A DNA stretch of 64,000 nucleotides, taken from Allobacillus salarius. GTDB taxonomy: Bacteria > Bacillota > Bacilli > Bacillales > Alkalibacillaceae. Position 1 is the stretch's first letter. Each line of letters begins with the position of its first letter. This document shows, piece after piece, positions 8,968 to 17,924 of this stretch. The notes beneath the pieces were generated by a model. That model ran no database searches. It saw nothing but the letters and a program-made list of their open reading frames with translations, and was not told the DNA's origin. Location: positions 62,001 to 126,000 of the forward strand of contig NZ_VMHE01000001.1 of assembly GCF_007559425.1 (NCBI RefSeq), given 5' to 3'. A program made the translations under genes and the position numbers.

Positions 8968-10130
8968 AATAAACGAGTCCTTTCTCTGTAATCTGCAACT
9001 GCCTTCTTCAATTGATCCATGAAGTCAGCTGGAAATTGATCTAAAATGGCATTAGCGACTTCCCAAGCAACCACATGTTCCATGACGACAGCTGCTGCTG
9101 GAACAGCACAAGAATCAGAACGCTCAATACTTGCCTTAAATGTTTCTTTCGTGTCAATATCAACGCTATTAAGTGGTTTATATAAAGTCGGTATTGGCTT
9201 CATGACCCCTTTTACGATGATTGGCATTCCTGTTGTCATACCACCTTCAAACCCACCTAAACGATTCGATTCCCGTTGATATCCATCTTGCTCATTGAAG
9301 CTAATTTCATCGTGCACTTCACTTCCGCGTTTGCTCGCTACTTTAAATCCTTCACCAAATTCAACACCTTTGAAAGCGTTGATACTCATTACACTGCCAG
9401 CTATTTTTCCATCTAGTTTTCGATCAAAGTGTACATGTGATCCTAATCCAACAGGTACTCCTTCTACATGCACCTCACATATACCTCCGATCGAGTCACC
9501 ATCTTGTTTTGCTTGGTCAATAGCTGCTTTCATGTCTTCTTCTACTGAAGGATCAATAACGTGCAAAGCTGATTGATAGGAAATCTCTTGTTTTTCTTTC
9601 ATCGTTAATTCAGGTCGGTCATTTGCTTCTACTTGATAGATTTGTTTGACGAAACCTAATACCTCAATACCAATCTCGCGTAATAATTGTTTGGCAACTG
9701 ATCCTGCCGCTACCCTTGCAGCCGTTTCACGTGCGGAGGATCGCTCAAGGATGTTACGCATATCGCGTTGGTTATACTTCAATGCACCATTCAAATCAGC
9801 ATGCCCTGGACGAGGCTTTGTTACTTGCCTACGGATTTCAGTATCGTTCGGCAAAGGATCTGCCCCCATAATATCAATCCAATGTTTATAATCGTCATTT
9901 TTCAGTACGAGACTGATCGGTGAACCTAAAGTTGAACCATGTCTGACACCTGAAGTGATCTCGATTAAATCTTTTTCGATTTTCATTCGTCGACCTCTTC
10001 CGTAGCCGCCCTGTCTGCGGATTAATGAGTGATTAATATCTTCAGCCAATAACTGTAAATGTGCTGGTATACCTTCAATAATCGTAGTTAGCTGTTTTCC
10101 GTGTGATTCACCTGCAGTTAAATAACGCAT
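8964..10130 (-). CDS. aroC: Chorismate synthase
   Basis: A 388-residue chorismate synthase (aroF in B. subtilis), which uses reduced FMN to turn EPSP into chorismate. Family signatures seen are the N-terminal GESHG, the [12 protein letters not shown] loop, [14 protein letters not shown], and [10 protein letters not shown]. It is the first aro gene of the row and lies 15 bases downstream of cheR, so cheR and the aro genes may share a transcript. Confidence 0.98.
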   Translation of the reverse strand: MRYLTAGESHGKQLTTIIEGIPAHLQLLAEDINHSLIRRQGGYGRGRRMKIEKDLIEITSGVRHGSTLGSPISLVLKNDDYKHWIDIMGADPLPNDTEIRRQVTKPRPGHADLNGALKYNQRDMRNILERSSARETAARVAAGSVAKQLLREIGIEVLGFVKQIYQVEANDRPELTMKEKQEISYQSALHVIDPSVEEDMKAAIDQAKQDGDSIGGICEVHVEGVPVGLGSHVHFDRKLDGKIAGSVMSINAFKGVEFGEGFKVASKRGSEVHDEISFNEQDGYQRESNRLGGFEGGMTTGMPIIVKGVMKPIPTLYKPLNSVDIDTKETFKASIERSDSCAVPAAAVVMEHVVAWEVANAILDQFPADFMDQLKKAVADYRERTRLF

Positions 10131-10145
10131 TGTCTAAGACTCCCT

Positions 10146-10919
10146 TTACATCTTTTGATAAAAAAATGAATCAATCGTTCGTAAGCCATATTTCTCTGGA
10201 TGAAAAATTTGTTCTGTACTACCAACAAACAAAATTCCACCTTCATTCAAATGATTCGCAAATTGTGTGTATATCTCTGTCTTTGCTTCATCCGTAAAAT
10301 AGATTAATACATTTCTACAACAAATTAAATCGTATTTACCTGTAAAGGAATCAGCGAGTAAATTATGTTGTTCAAAGGATATGACTTTTTTTAATTCATC
10401 GTTAACTTGATAAACTTTTCCATCATGATGAAAATATTTTCTTTTTTGTTCTTGTGTAACTTCCTTTAACGACCGTTCGTGATAAATACCTTGCTGCGCC
10501 TTATGTAATACAGTTTCATCTAAGTCGGTTGCTAAGATGTTCATTTGGTCCCAGCGTAAAAATTCATGCAATAGAATCGCTAGTGTGTATGGCTCTTCTC
10601 CAGTCGAACATGCAGCACTCCAAACGTTGATGCAATCTTTGTCTTTTAGTAAATCAGGGAGTAAATTGGATTGAAGCCGTTCCCACCTTAAACGATTGCG
10701 AAAAAATTCTGAGACATTAATTGTCATTCGGTCTAATAATTCCGTTAATAATTCTCGGTCATTCTTTACTGCTTTGAAATAGCTTGAGAATGTGTCGAAA
10801 CCACGCTTTTCTCTTAGGGAAGTCAATCGACGTTTCATCTGTTTCTCTTTATATAATCCTAAATCAATGCCTGTTTGCTTTTTAATTGAACTTACAAATT
10901 CAGTATAATCATTCGTCAC
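10146..10919 (-). CDS. cheR: Chemotaxis protein methyltransferase CheR
   Basis: A 257-residue SAM-dependent enzyme that methylates glutamates of chemoreceptors. The N-terminal all-helical CheR_N domain (to about residue 75) is followed by the methyltransferase domain, with WSAACSTGEEPYTLA as the SAM loop and NVLIYF late in the fold. A GTG start with AGGAGAG upstream is used. cheR lies away from the main che/fla operon, between ndk and aroC, as in B. subtilis. Confidence 0.95.
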   Translation of the reverse strand: MTNDYTEFVSSIKKQTGIDLGLYKEKQMKRRLTSLREKRGFDTFSSYFKAVKNDRELLTELLDRMTINVSEFFRNRLRWERLQSNLLPDLLKDKDCINVWSAACSTGEEPYTLAILLHEFLRWDQMNILATDLDETVLHKAQQGIYHERSLKEVTQEQKRKYFHHDGKVYQVNDELKKVISFEQHNLLADSFTGKYDLICCRNVLIYFTDEAKTEIYTQFANHLNEGGILFVGSTEQIFHPEKYGLRTIDSFFYQKM

Positions 10920-11052
10920 AACTTTTACTCTCTCCTACATCTGTAATACTTCTTATTATAAAGAAAATGGCGGTATAATGCTATTGTTCCATGAATCACC
11001 AAAATATTTAAAACTCGATTCCATGATGGTTATTATTGATAACAGGAACAGC

Positions 11053-11084
11053 AAAAAACCAGCTACAGATTGCAGCTGGTTTTC
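11053..11084 (-). terminator. Terminator after ndk
   Basis: On the minus strand the perfect 10-bp stem AAAACCAGCT / AGCTGGTTTT with a 9-base loop ends in a T run, 15-45 bases past the ndk stop. Confidence 0.85.
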
Positions 11085-11099
11085 TGGACGTTGAAATGC

Positions 11100-11546
11100 T
11101 TAGTAAACCCAAGTATCTTGATTTTTTTGATAATCTACAAGTTCTTCATTTAGGAAGAATAGTTCGATTTCACGTTTTGCTGACTCTTCAGAATCAGAAC
11201 CGTGGATAACGTTTTTACCTACTGTTAAACCAAAGTCACCACGAATAGTTGCAACGTCAGCATCTTGTGGGTTTGTAGCACCCATCATTTTACGTGCAGT
11301 TGCAATTACATTTTCACCTTCCCACACCATCGCAAAAACTGGTCCGGATGTAATGAAGTCAACCAATTCACCGAAGAATGGCTTATCACTGTGCTCACCA
11401 TAATGTGTTTCAGCTAGATTTTGGGAGATTTGCATCAATTTAGCTCCTGCTAGTTTAAATCCTTTACTTTCGAAACGAGCTACGATATCTCCAACTAGAT
11501 TACGTTGTACGCCATCAGGCTTAACCATAACGAATGTTCTTTCCAT
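11100..11546 (-). CDS. ndk: Nucleoside diphosphate kinase
   Basis: A 148-residue NDK that moves the gamma phosphate from ATP to other nucleoside diphosphates through a phospho-histidine. NVIHGSDS contains the catalytic His115. The start is the ATG at 11546, with AGAGGTG six bases upstream; an in-frame GTG three codons earlier overlaps that site. It lies between hepT and cheR as in B. subtilis and ends at a strong terminator. Confidence 0.97.
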   Translation of the reverse strand: MERTFVMVKPDGVQRNLVGDIVARFESKGFKLAGAKLMQISQNLAETHYGEHSDKPFFGELVDFITSGPVFAMVWEGENVIATARKMMGATNPQDADVATIRGDFGLTVGKNVIHGSDSEESAKREIELFFLNEELVDYQKNQDTWVY

Positions 11547-11630
11547 AATTAACACCTCTTCAATGTATTTATGCTATTTTTCAAACCGTAAAAAGTTTAT
11601 CAAAGATTAACGAAAATTACAATTTAAATA

Positions 11631-12605
11631 TCAATATTTACGCTTCCCTAAATAGATTGCAATTTTTCGCAACGTTTTTTTAATCGGATGTGATGGCAAC
11701 TTTTCCAAAGCAATTAGTGCTCTGTCTAAATATGCGTCACTCCATGCATAAGCCTCATCAATCGCAGAAGAGCTGCCGATATCTTGTATGGTTTGGATGA
11801 TTTGTTCCCGATTGTATGCTGTTGGATCTTTAAAATACGCTTCAATCGATGAAAGTGAAGCTTCATCCTTTTGAATCGCTAGAATCGTTGGCAACGTAAG
11901 ATGTCCATTGAGTAAATCACTTCCAACTGGTTTGCCAAGTTCTTTTTCGGAAGCTGTAAAATCAAGTATGTCATCAATGATTTGATAAGCCATACCAATA
12001 TAATAACCGAACCTTTTTAACTGTTTGATTTCTTCGTCGTTGCATTGTGACGAAATCGCACCAAGTTCGGTGCTAGATGCAATCAATAAAGCCGTTTTTC
12101 GCTTTATTCTTCTAAAATAACGGAATAAATTTTGTCCAATCATATAGCGGTCTTTTAGTTGTTCAATTTCCCCTAATGTTAGCTGATGAATTGTATGTGA
12201 TAAAACAAGATGAAGTCTAGGTTCATCTAAATTCTGTAACAATTCAACTGCACGAGCAAAAATAAAATCACCTGTAAACATAGCGGTACCATTATCCCAT
12301 AGATCGTTTACAGTTGGTTTTCCCCTTCGGATTGTTGCCCGATCAATCACATCATCATGGACAAGTGAGGCCATATGGATTAGTTCAAGGGCAATAGCGA
12401 CTTCAATCACGTTTTTCTGCATCGGGGCACCAAATTTAGAAGCTAGCAATACAAATACCGGCCGTATCCGTTTACCACCAGCTTCCAAAAGATGACTGGA
12501 TGTATGGCTGATCATAGAAGGTTCAGCAGAGGTTATCTCTTTAATTTTACGTTCAACTTGATCCATCTCTGGCTTGATCGATGATAAAGTCGCTGCAAGT
12601 TTCAT
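11631..12605 (-). CDS. hepT: Heptaprenyl diphosphate synthase component II
   Basis: A 324-residue trans-prenyltransferase, the catalytic large subunit that works with HepS to make the C35 side chain of menaquinone-7. Both aspartate-rich motifs are present: DDVID (first) and DDILD (second), binding magnesium and the allylic diphosphate. Others are GGKRIRP and the KTALLIASS region. The ATG has AAAGGTGA upstream and lies 16 bases after menG. The hep/men genes supply the quinone used by QcrABC. Confidence 0.96.
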   Translation of the reverse strand: MKLAATLSSIKPEMDQVERKIKEITSAEPSMISHTSSHLLEAGGKRIRPVFVLLASKFGAPMQKNVIEVAIALELIHMASLVHDDVIDRATIRRGKPTVNDLWDNGTAMFTGDFIFARAVELLQNLDEPRLHLVLSHTIHQLTLGEIEQLKDRYMIGQNLFRYFRRIKRKTALLIASSTELGAISSQCNDEEIKQLKRFGYYIGMAYQIIDDILDFTASEKELGKPVGSDLLNGHLTLPTILAIQKDEASLSSIEAYFKDPTAYNREQIIQTIQDIGSSSAIDEAYAWSDAYLDRALIALEKLPSHPIKKTLRKIAIYLGKRKY

Positions 12606-12621
12606 CCGTTTTCACCTTTCT

Positions 12622-13326
12622 TTATTTAGTGCCTTTGTGCATAGCTGCTGCACCAAGTGCGTATGATTTCACTTGGACATTTTTAAATCCTGCATTTACA
12701 AACATTTTTTTCAATGTCGCTTTATCCGGAAAGTTTTTTGTTGATTCATTTAGCCAAACGTATTCGTCATAGCTTTTTGCAAATAACTTACCGAACAAAG
12801 GCATGATACGACGGAAATAAAAGAAATACAGTTGTTTATATATAGGTAATGTCGGTTGTGAGGTTTCAAGGCAAACGACACTTCCGCCAGGTTTCACAAC
12901 ACGGTACATTTCTCGTAAGACACGATTATAATCGGGAACATTTCGTAAACCGAATCCAATCGTTACATAATCAAATGAATGGTCGTCATAAGGTAGATTC
13001 ATTGCATCGCCGTGAGTAAATGTGATGTTTTCAATTTGACGATCAGCAATCTTTTTCTCTCCGACAGAGAGCATATTTTGGCTGAAATCTAAACCAATAA
13101 CTTTTCCGTCTTTTCCGGTTGCTTCAGACAGAGCGATTGTCCAATCACCAGTTCCACAGCATACATCTAAACAATCAGAACCTTGTTCGACAGCCATTCG
13201 CTTCATAACATCTTTACGCCAAGCTTTATGACGTTGAAATGAAATGATGGAATTCATTTTATCGTAACGGTTATAAATTTTTTCAAATACAGAATGTACT
13301 TTTTCGGACTTTGTTTGAGGGTCCAT
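12622..13326 (-). CDS. menG: Demethylmenaquinone methyltransferase
   Basis: A class I SAM methyltransferase of 234 residues (UbiE/MenG family, menH in B. subtilis) doing the last step of menaquinone synthesis. [10 protein letters not shown] is the SAM-binding motif I and GFGLRNVPD the family signature. The start is taken at MDPQTK (13326) with AGGAG close upstream; an earlier in-frame start would overlap hepS and add 14 residues not seen in relatives. It sits between hepS and hepT as in B. subtilis. Confidence 0.96.
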   Translation of the reverse strand: MDPQTKSEKVHSVFEKIYNRYDKMNSIISFQRHKAWRKDVMKRMAVEQGSDCLDVCCGTGDWTIALSEATGKDGKVIGLDFSQNMLSVGEKKIADRQIENITFTHGDAMNLPYDDHSFDYVTIGFGLRNVPDYNRVLREMYRVVKPGGSVVCLETSQPTLPIYKQLYFFYFRRIMPLFGKLFAKSYDEYVWLNESTKNFPDKATLKKMFVNAGFKNVQVKSYALGAAAMHKGTK

Positions 13327-13339
13327 TGGTCTCCTACTT

Positions 13340-14002
13340 TCATTCACGATTGATCGAATCCTCTTCAAATTGAGATTTTCGTTCGAGCCATTTGTCTTTT
13401 ACTTGGCTATTTCGTTTAATCATGTTTTCAATCCAGAATGGTTTTTGACTATAAACAAAATGATAAATGATTTGATTTCGTAAATGGTTATAGTCAGCAA
13501 GTTGATGATACAAAGCATAAGCATCATACAAACCGATATAAATCTCTTCTACTTTATTAAGAATTTCTACTACGGATAAACTTTCATTATGTAAAAGCTC
13601 AACCTTTGTACGATTAATTTGTTTAACAGGTTCTAGAAAATGCGCTAAGGCACTGAGTTCACCCGAACCAGACAACAGTTTATAAAACCAGGAACTATGA
13701 TAGTCGCCAATTAAGGCATTCATTTGAATCGAGCCAACCATAGTATCCGTATGATTACTTTGTAAAAAATCAGACTCTACACGATCATGAATTTGTAATG
13801 AGATTTGCATGTGAATGACGGCATCAAAAATAACCCGTTCCCAATCATTCAATTCAGGTTTGATTTCCTGAAAAAAATGCAAATGCTGCTTCAGGCTGAC
13901 CATGTCATATCGGTCTTCATTAACGTATGTATGTTTATATTTATCTATAAATGTTAGGACCAATTGATCCTGATAGTCATTTACTGAATTCAATTCAATC
14001 AC
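13340..14002 (-). CDS. hepS: Heptaprenyl diphosphate synthase component I, short form
   Basis: The small, non-catalytic subunit of heptaprenyl diphosphate synthase. The conserved [17 protein letters not shown] region around a third of the way in matches HepS (GDY motif). At 220 residues it is about 30 shorter than the B. subtilis protein (251), mainly at the N-terminus. The first in-frame start is a GTG with a weak site. A TGCTAAAAT extended -10 lies about 55 bases upstream. In B. subtilis mtrA-mtrB precede hepS; here hbs and its terminator come directly upstream. Confidence 0.85.
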   Translation of the reverse strand: MIELNSVNDYQDQLVLTFIDKYKHTYVNEDRYDMVSLKQHLHFFQEIKPELNDWERVIFDAVIHMQISLQIHDRVESDFLQSNHTDTMVGSIQMNALIGDYHSSWFYKLLSGSGELSALAHFLEPVKQINRTKVELLHNESLSVVEILNKVEEIYIGLYDAYALYHQLADYNHLRNQIIYHFVYSQKPFWIENMIKRNSQVKDKWLERKSQFEEDSINRE

Positions 14003-14095
14003 CCAACTATACCGTTCTAGGACTCCTATGATATTTTAGCATGTTCGAAGCAAATTCGCTAACAAGAAGAAGAGAAAAATATATTAGACAAAAAT

Positions 14096-14122
14096 AAAAA
14101 AAGGAGGTTAAACCTCCTTTTT
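14096..14122 (-). terminator. Terminator after hbs
   Basis: A stem AAAGGAGG / CCTCCTTT with a 5-base loop, A-rich before and T-rich after on the minus strand, about 25 bases past the hbs stop. Being symmetrical, it could stop both strands. Confidence 0.85.
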
Positions 14123-14143
14123 AGGGATTTACCCTATGTACTG

Positions 14144-14416
14144 TTATTTCACAGCATCTTTTAGGGCTTTACCAGCTTTGAATGCTGGAACTTTACTTGC
14201 AGGGATATCAATTTGTTCACCTGTTTGAGGGTTACGTCCCTTACGAGCAGAACGCTCACGTACCTCAAAGTTACCGAAACCGATTAATTGTACTTTTTCT
14301 GATTTTTTCAATGAACCAGTGATTGCATCGAAAACTGCATCAACAGCATTAGAAGCGTCTTTCTTAGAAAGATCAGCTTGCTCAGCAACTGCATTAATTA
14401 AGTCTGTTTTGTTCAT
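14144..14416 (-). CDS. hbs: DNA-binding protein HU
   Basis: A 90-residue HU protein (HBsu), the main nucleoid-associated protein, which binds and bends DNA as a dimer. The start is the ATG at 14416 with a strong GGAGG eight bases upstream; a GTG three codons earlier falls inside that site. [18 protein letters not shown] is the DNA-binding arm, and the protein ends GKALKDAVK. It has a long leader with its own promoter. Confidence 0.98.
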   Translation of the reverse strand: MNKTDLINAVAEQADLSKKDASNAVDAVFDAITGSLKKSEKVQLIGFGNFEVRERSARKGRNPQTGEQIDIPASKVPAFKAGKALKDAVK

Positions 14417-14503
14417 CCGTCTCACCTCCTCTCAAAGAGTGAGTAACTATATTAAATTGCATATTGTAGATTTTATACAATTGCAACTTAACAATAATTT
14501 TCC

Positions 14504-14533
14504 GCGAACTCGATCAATCTAGTTCGCTTTTTT
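14504..14533 (+). terminator. Hairpin with T run on the plus strand inside the hbs leader
   Basis: The 7-bp stem GCGAACT / AGTTCGC with a 10-base loop is followed by TTTTTT on the plus strand. Both neighbouring genes are on the minus strand, so this would stop antisense transcription entering spoIVA, or it is simply a leader hairpin of hbs read the other way. Confidence 0.5.
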
Positions 14534-14566
14534 GTGACGTTGTTTTTAGTTAACAAAACAATAGAA

Positions 14567-14603
14567 AGCCCGTAACCTTTGTGGTGCCTATATTTGACAG
14601 GCT
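14567..14603 (-). ncRNA. Candidate structured 5' leader element of hbs
   Basis: Just downstream of the predicted hbs transcription start, seven bases (minus strand AGCCTGT) can pair with ACGGGCT across about 23 bases. A shorter alternative stem (GCCT / AGGC, 14586-14602) uses the same bases, so the two folds exclude each other. It matches no riboswitch class that I recognise. The whole leader is about 197 bases. Confidence 0.35.
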
Positions 14604-14619
14604 CGCTAGCTGTATTTGA

Positions 14620-14648
14620 ATAGTATCACAAGCATATCCACCTTTCAA
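14620..14648 (-). promoter_or_regulatory. Sigma-A promoter of hbs with extended -10
   Basis: TTGAAA and TACTAT are 17 bases apart, and TGA directly before the -10 gives an extended -10 element. The start site would be near 14613, leaving a leader of about 197 bases before hbs. The rest of the 14417-14710 gap holds the two structures listed separately and no reading frame. Confidence 0.6.
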
Positions 14649-14710
14649 TATAAAAATGCCTAAAATACCTAATTTATCAACGTTTTAAGACATTTTTCTC
14701 ATTTTAAGCA

Positions 14711-14741
14711 GAAAAAAAGCGACATTTCTCTGTCGCTTTTG
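14711..14741 (-). terminator. Terminator after spoIVA
   Basis: On the minus strand AAAAGCGACA / TGTCGCTTTT with a 6-base loop followed by a T run, within 36 bases of the spoIVA stop. Confidence 0.9.
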
Positions 14742-14746
14742 TAAAT

Positions 14747-16225
14747 TTATAGGATAATCGCAATCAATCCGCCGCTTCCTTCGTTGATGATTCGCTCGAG
14801 TGTATCTTTTAATTTATATCGAGCGTGTTCCGGCATGAGTGTTAACTTTGCGTGGATTCCTTCTCGTACGATCGAGCTTAATGAGCGTCCGAAAATATCT
14901 GACTTCCAAATTGATAACGGATCTTCTTCAAAATCTTGCATTAAATATCGGACGAGTTCTTCACTTTGTTTCTCTGTACCGATAATAGGAGCGAATTCTG
15001 ATTCGACATCCACTTTGATCATATGAATCGAAGGAGCTACCGCCTTCAATCTCACACCGTAACGAGGACCTTGGCGTATAATTTCAGGCTCTTCTAATTT
15101 CATATCCTCTAAGGTAGGATTTGCAACCCCGTATCCCGTCTGCTTGACCATAGCAATCGCATCTTGATATTGGTCGTACTCTCTTTTGGCATCTGCATAG
15201 TCTTGGATTAACTCAAGTAAATGATCTTTCCCTCGAATTTCCACACCGACAATTTCATTTAATACTTGGTCATAAAGCTCATCGGATGTGTGAAGTTCGA
15301 CTTCTGCAACCCCTTCACCCATCTCCATGCCGGATAACCTCGCATCAGTGACGAATTCATAATCGAAGAAATTACCTACCACTTGATCAACATCTCTCAA
15401 ACGGCGAACATCTTTGACCGTTTCTTGAATCGCCTCTTGGAATTGTTTTCTGAGCCAGTGGTCATCTTTTAAGGACATCACCCAACTAGGAAGATTGACA
15501 TTGACTTCAATAACCGGGAATTCAAACAATGCTTCTCGTAAAATGTTGTGAATATCATCTTCTCGCATTTCCTCAACAGATACTGGGATGACTGGGATAT
15601 CATAAAGCTCAGCCAATTCATTACGGAGCTCGATTGTTTCCTGTTCATGTGGTCTCGAGGAATTAAGCACCATTATAAACGGTTTTCCTACTTCCTTTAA
15701 CTCTTCAACTACACGAGCTTCTGCATCCACATAGTCTTCTCTTGGTATTTCTCCAAAAGACCCGTCCGTTGTCACGACGACACCAATCGTTGAATGTTCT
15801 TGAATGACCTTTCTCGTCCCAATTTCTGCTGCATCAGGAAACGGTATAGCTTCTTCATACCAAGGCGTATGAATCATTCGCGGTCCATTCTCATCTTCAA
15901 ACCCTTTTGCTCCATTCACCGTATACCCTACACAATCAACTAATCGAACTTTGACATCCAAACCTTCATCAACGGAGATTTCTACCGCATTATTCGGTAT
16001 AAACTTAGGTTCTGTCGTCATAATTGTTTTTCCGGCTGCGCTCTGAGGTAGTTCATCTGTTGCGCGATCACGTTCATCTTCAGATTCAATGTTCGGTAAA
16101 ACAATCTGATTCATGAATTTTTTGATGAACGTAGATTTACCTGTTCGCACAGCACCAACAACACCTAGGTAAATATCTCCGTTGGTTCGCTTAGATATGT
16201 CATGAAACACGTTGAAATTATCCAT
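14747..16225 (-). CDS. spoIVA: Spore coat morphogenetic ATPase SpoIVA
   Basis: A 492-residue protein, the same length as in B. subtilis. It hydrolyses ATP and polymerises on the forespore surface to form the coat basement layer. The Walker A motif is GAVRTGKS at residues 24-31. The C-terminal part needed for membrane localisation is intact (ending SGGLIAIIL). It has its own sigma-E promoter and terminator, matching mother-cell expression. Confidence 0.98.
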   Translation of the reverse strand: MDNFNVFHDISKRTNGDIYLGVVGAVRTGKSTFIKKFMNQIVLPNIESEDERDRATDELPQSAAGKTIMTTEPKFIPNNAVEISVDEGLDVKVRLVDCVGYTVNGAKGFEDENGPRMIHTPWYEEAIPFPDAAEIGTRKVIQEHSTIGVVVTTDGSFGEIPREDYVDAEARVVEELKEVGKPFIMVLNSSRPHEQETIELRNELAELYDIPVIPVSVEEMREDDIHNILREALFEFPVIEVNVNLPSWVMSLKDDHWLRKQFQEAIQETVKDVRRLRDVDQVVGNFFDYEFVTDARLSGMEMGEGVAEVELHTSDELYDQVLNEIVGVEIRGKDHLLELIQDYADAKREYDQYQDAIAMVKQTGYGVANPTLEDMKLEEPEIIRQGPRYGVRLKAVAPSIHMIKVDVESEFAPIIGTEKQSEELVRYLMQDFEEDPLSIWKSDIFGRSLSSIVREGIHAKLTLMPEHARYKLKDTLERIINEGSGGLIAIIL

Positions 16226-16281
16226 CTTATCCCTCCGACCTTTTATACAGTATCGATTAACTGTTATTCATATGCACTATT

Positions 16282-16312
16282 AACTTATGACGTTGTCCTA
16301 CTTGAATATGCC
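16282..16312 (-). promoter_or_regulatory. Sigma-E promoter of spoIVA
   Basis: GGCATATT and CATAAGTT are separated by 15 bases, a close fit to the sigma-E consensus (-35 KMATATT, -10 CATACANT), 57 bases upstream of the spoIVA start. It agrees with the known mother-cell expression of spoIVA. Confidence 0.7.
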
Positions 16313-16320
16313 AGAAACCT

Positions 16321-16364
16321 ATAAAAAAATAGAGATCCTACAGTTTCCTTAGTAGAATCTCTAT
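16321..16364 (-). terminator. Terminator after yphF
   Basis: The 11-bp stem AGAGATTCTAC / GTAGGATCTCT (one G-T pair) with a 10-base loop runs into A-TTTTTTT on the minus strand, separating yphF from the spoIVA promoter. Confidence 0.88.
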
Positions 16365-16380
16365 GTAATCAAATGATCGG

Positions 16381-17091
16381 TTATTCGGATTGTTTTAAAA
16401 TAATTTCTCCATTTTCCATAAACATCGCTGGTGAATACGCAGGGGCTATTGGATAATGCTCTGCAAGGAGATAGCGAAGATCTCCTTCATATTCCTCTAT
16501 ACCTTCTTCTTCCATTAATTGATATACATCCGGTCTAAAATCGACTTTCGCATCTCCACCTTTACCAATGACAATATCTAACTCTTGCCCGGTATAAGGA
16601 CTAGTAACTGTGTAACCATCTTTTAATCGTAGTTTTTCTCGGTCTATCGAGAAAATCCCGTTACCAATCCGCTCACCAAATGGAGCGAAATCATTTTCAT
16701 TTCGATATAAATTGATTTGATAATTTACTGTTCTTAATTGTTGAGTTATTCGTGCATCCACTACTTTTACTTTTGGATCTTCTTCTGGGTTAATTAGAAC
16801 ATAGGAATACTTTCCGCCGCCTGCAAATGAATTACTAGGCACTTCACCCATTATTCCTTTTTCCCTCAATACCTGAAAGTCAATAGGATATTTAATAAAA
16901 ATTGGTGTGTTTTGATCTTTCGTTTCAATTGGTAAAAGTCCATTGGTTGTTTCTCGGTATTCATCAACAGCTTCTTGCACCCGATTTAATTGCTCATCAT
17001 TCGTTGCCTGGTTTTCAGTAAGCTGATTATTCGGATAAAGACACCCGGTTAAAAGAATACTAGAAAAAACCAATAATAGAATACGCATCAT
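16381..17091 (-). CDS. yphF: YphF-like lipoprotein
   Basis: A 236-residue predicted lipoprotein. The N-terminus has a short signal peptide ending in the lipobox LTGC, so the mature protein would be lipid-anchored outside the membrane. The rest is polar with no catalytic motif that I recognise. It follows yphE by 14 bases, as in B. subtilis, where yphE/yphF are linked to sporulation-stage expression. Exact function unknown. Confidence 0.8.
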   Translation of the reverse strand: MMRILLLVFSSILLTGCLYPNNQLTENQATNDEQLNRVQEAVDEYRETTNGLLPIETKDQNTPIFIKYPIDFQVLREKGIMGEVPSNSFAGGGKYSYVLINPEEDPKVKVVDARITQQLRTVNYQINLYRNENDFAPFGERIGNGIFSIDREKLRLKDGYTVTSPYTGQELDIVIGKGGDAKVDFRPDVYQLMEEEGIEEYEGDLRYLLAEHYPIAPAYSPAMFMENGEIILKQSE

Positions 17092-17105
17092 TCTTCATCC
17101 CTCAT

Positions 17106-17303
17106 TTATTCGGTAGGTCCACTTAGAACAATATAGAAAATAATGATTGCTCCCACAACCAAGCAAAGATAAGCTGTCAGAGAAACGATAAATCTTAATA
17201 CACCAGATAACTTATTTCTAGCCAAGATGATTAAGCCTGTTGCGGCAAAGAGTAAAATCATTCCTCCAAAAGATATGTACATATTTAGCATTGATTGAGA
17301 CAT
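17106..17303 (-). CDS. yphE: YphE, DUF2768 small membrane protein
   Basis: A 65-residue protein made of two membrane helices (about residues 10-28 and 37-59) joined by a short basic loop, typical of DUF2768/YphE. It lies between the spoVIF-like gene and yphF. No function is known; the small size and context suggest a sporulation-linked membrane factor. Confidence 0.8.
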   Translation of the reverse strand: MSQSMLNMYISFGGMILLFAATGLIILARNKLSGVLRFIVSLTAYLCLVVGAIIIFYIVLSGPTE

Positions 17304-17443
17304 GTTACAACCTCACTTTCTTCCTCAAAGATTATATCATATTCTTTCATACGCTTATAAGTAATGAACTTGAAAGCTTTGTGAATTCTCAAGGCATATA
17401 TCCATATACAGGTTAAAAAATATCCAGTTTTTCAATCCTTGCA

Positions 17444-17477
17444 AAAGAAAAAAGAGGTGTAGGGGCGTACACCTCTC
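17444..17477 (-). terminator. Terminator after the spoVIF-like gene
   Basis: The 9-bp stem AGAGGTGTA / TACACCTCT with a 6-base loop is followed by a T run on the minus strand. It lies about 90 bases past the stop. Confidence 0.88.
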
Positions 17478-17566
17478 AGACTAATTCCTCACAAGCAGCT
17501 CATCACTCTTTCACCATATCATATGACAATCGCGTGGGTTTGAACGTTCGCTAGCCTATACAATTG

Positions 17567-17830
17567 CTATTTTTTAAAAATTTGTTGAAGCATGTTCGCA
17601 TCCATCGATTGATTCTTTTTCGTAACCAATTCAACAATTCGATCTTCTTTCTCTTTGGTTACCGGACGATTGGCCATTTTACCTAACCTTCTGACAAGAT
17701 TTCGAACCGTTTTTTCATCCGAAAAATTTGCTTGTTGCATAGCATTTGCTACTTGAATGATCTCTTGTGGTGATATATCAGCTTTCTTGTTCAGATGATT
17801 CATAATCGAATTTGTAACATCATCTTTCAT
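17567..17830 (-). CDS. Stage VI sporulation protein F-like protein
   Basis: An 87-residue helical, charged protein of the SpoVIF family, which in B. subtilis (yjcC) helps spore coat assembly. Sequence ITYPE features are the NxxxMQQANFSDEKTVRNLVRRLGKMANRPV core. It lies upstream of yphE and downstream of gpsA, with its own sigma-K-like promoter and its own terminator. Family assignment is from memory of the conserved core; the coat role is by analogy. Confidence 0.75.
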   Translation of the reverse strand: MKDDVTNSIMNHLNKKADISPQEIIQVANAMQQANFSDEKTVRNLVRRLGKMANRPVTKEKEDRIVELVTKKNQSMDANMLQQIFKK

Positions 17831-17860
17831 ACGTTTTCCTCCTTACGAATACATTCATAA

Positions 17861-17888
17861 TACTATATGCATTCTGGAGAAAGCTGTT
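17861..17888 (-). promoter_or_regulatory. Sigma-K-like promoter of the spoVIF-like gene
   Basis: CATATAGTA matches the sigma-K -10 (CATANNNTA) exactly, with AACA 15 bases upstream as a -35 of the MACM type. It lies about 30 bases before the start and matches the late mother-cell role expected for SpoVIF. Confidence 0.5.
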
Positions 17889-17924
17889 CGTTCAACGCTA
17901 GAAGGATGTGTCATAACTTTAAAT

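Noticed and set aside
8964..10130. Open frames on the plus strand opposite aroC and other genes
   Set aside because: They are antisense to strongly conserved genes, have no ribosome sites and no recognisable product; they come from codon bias.
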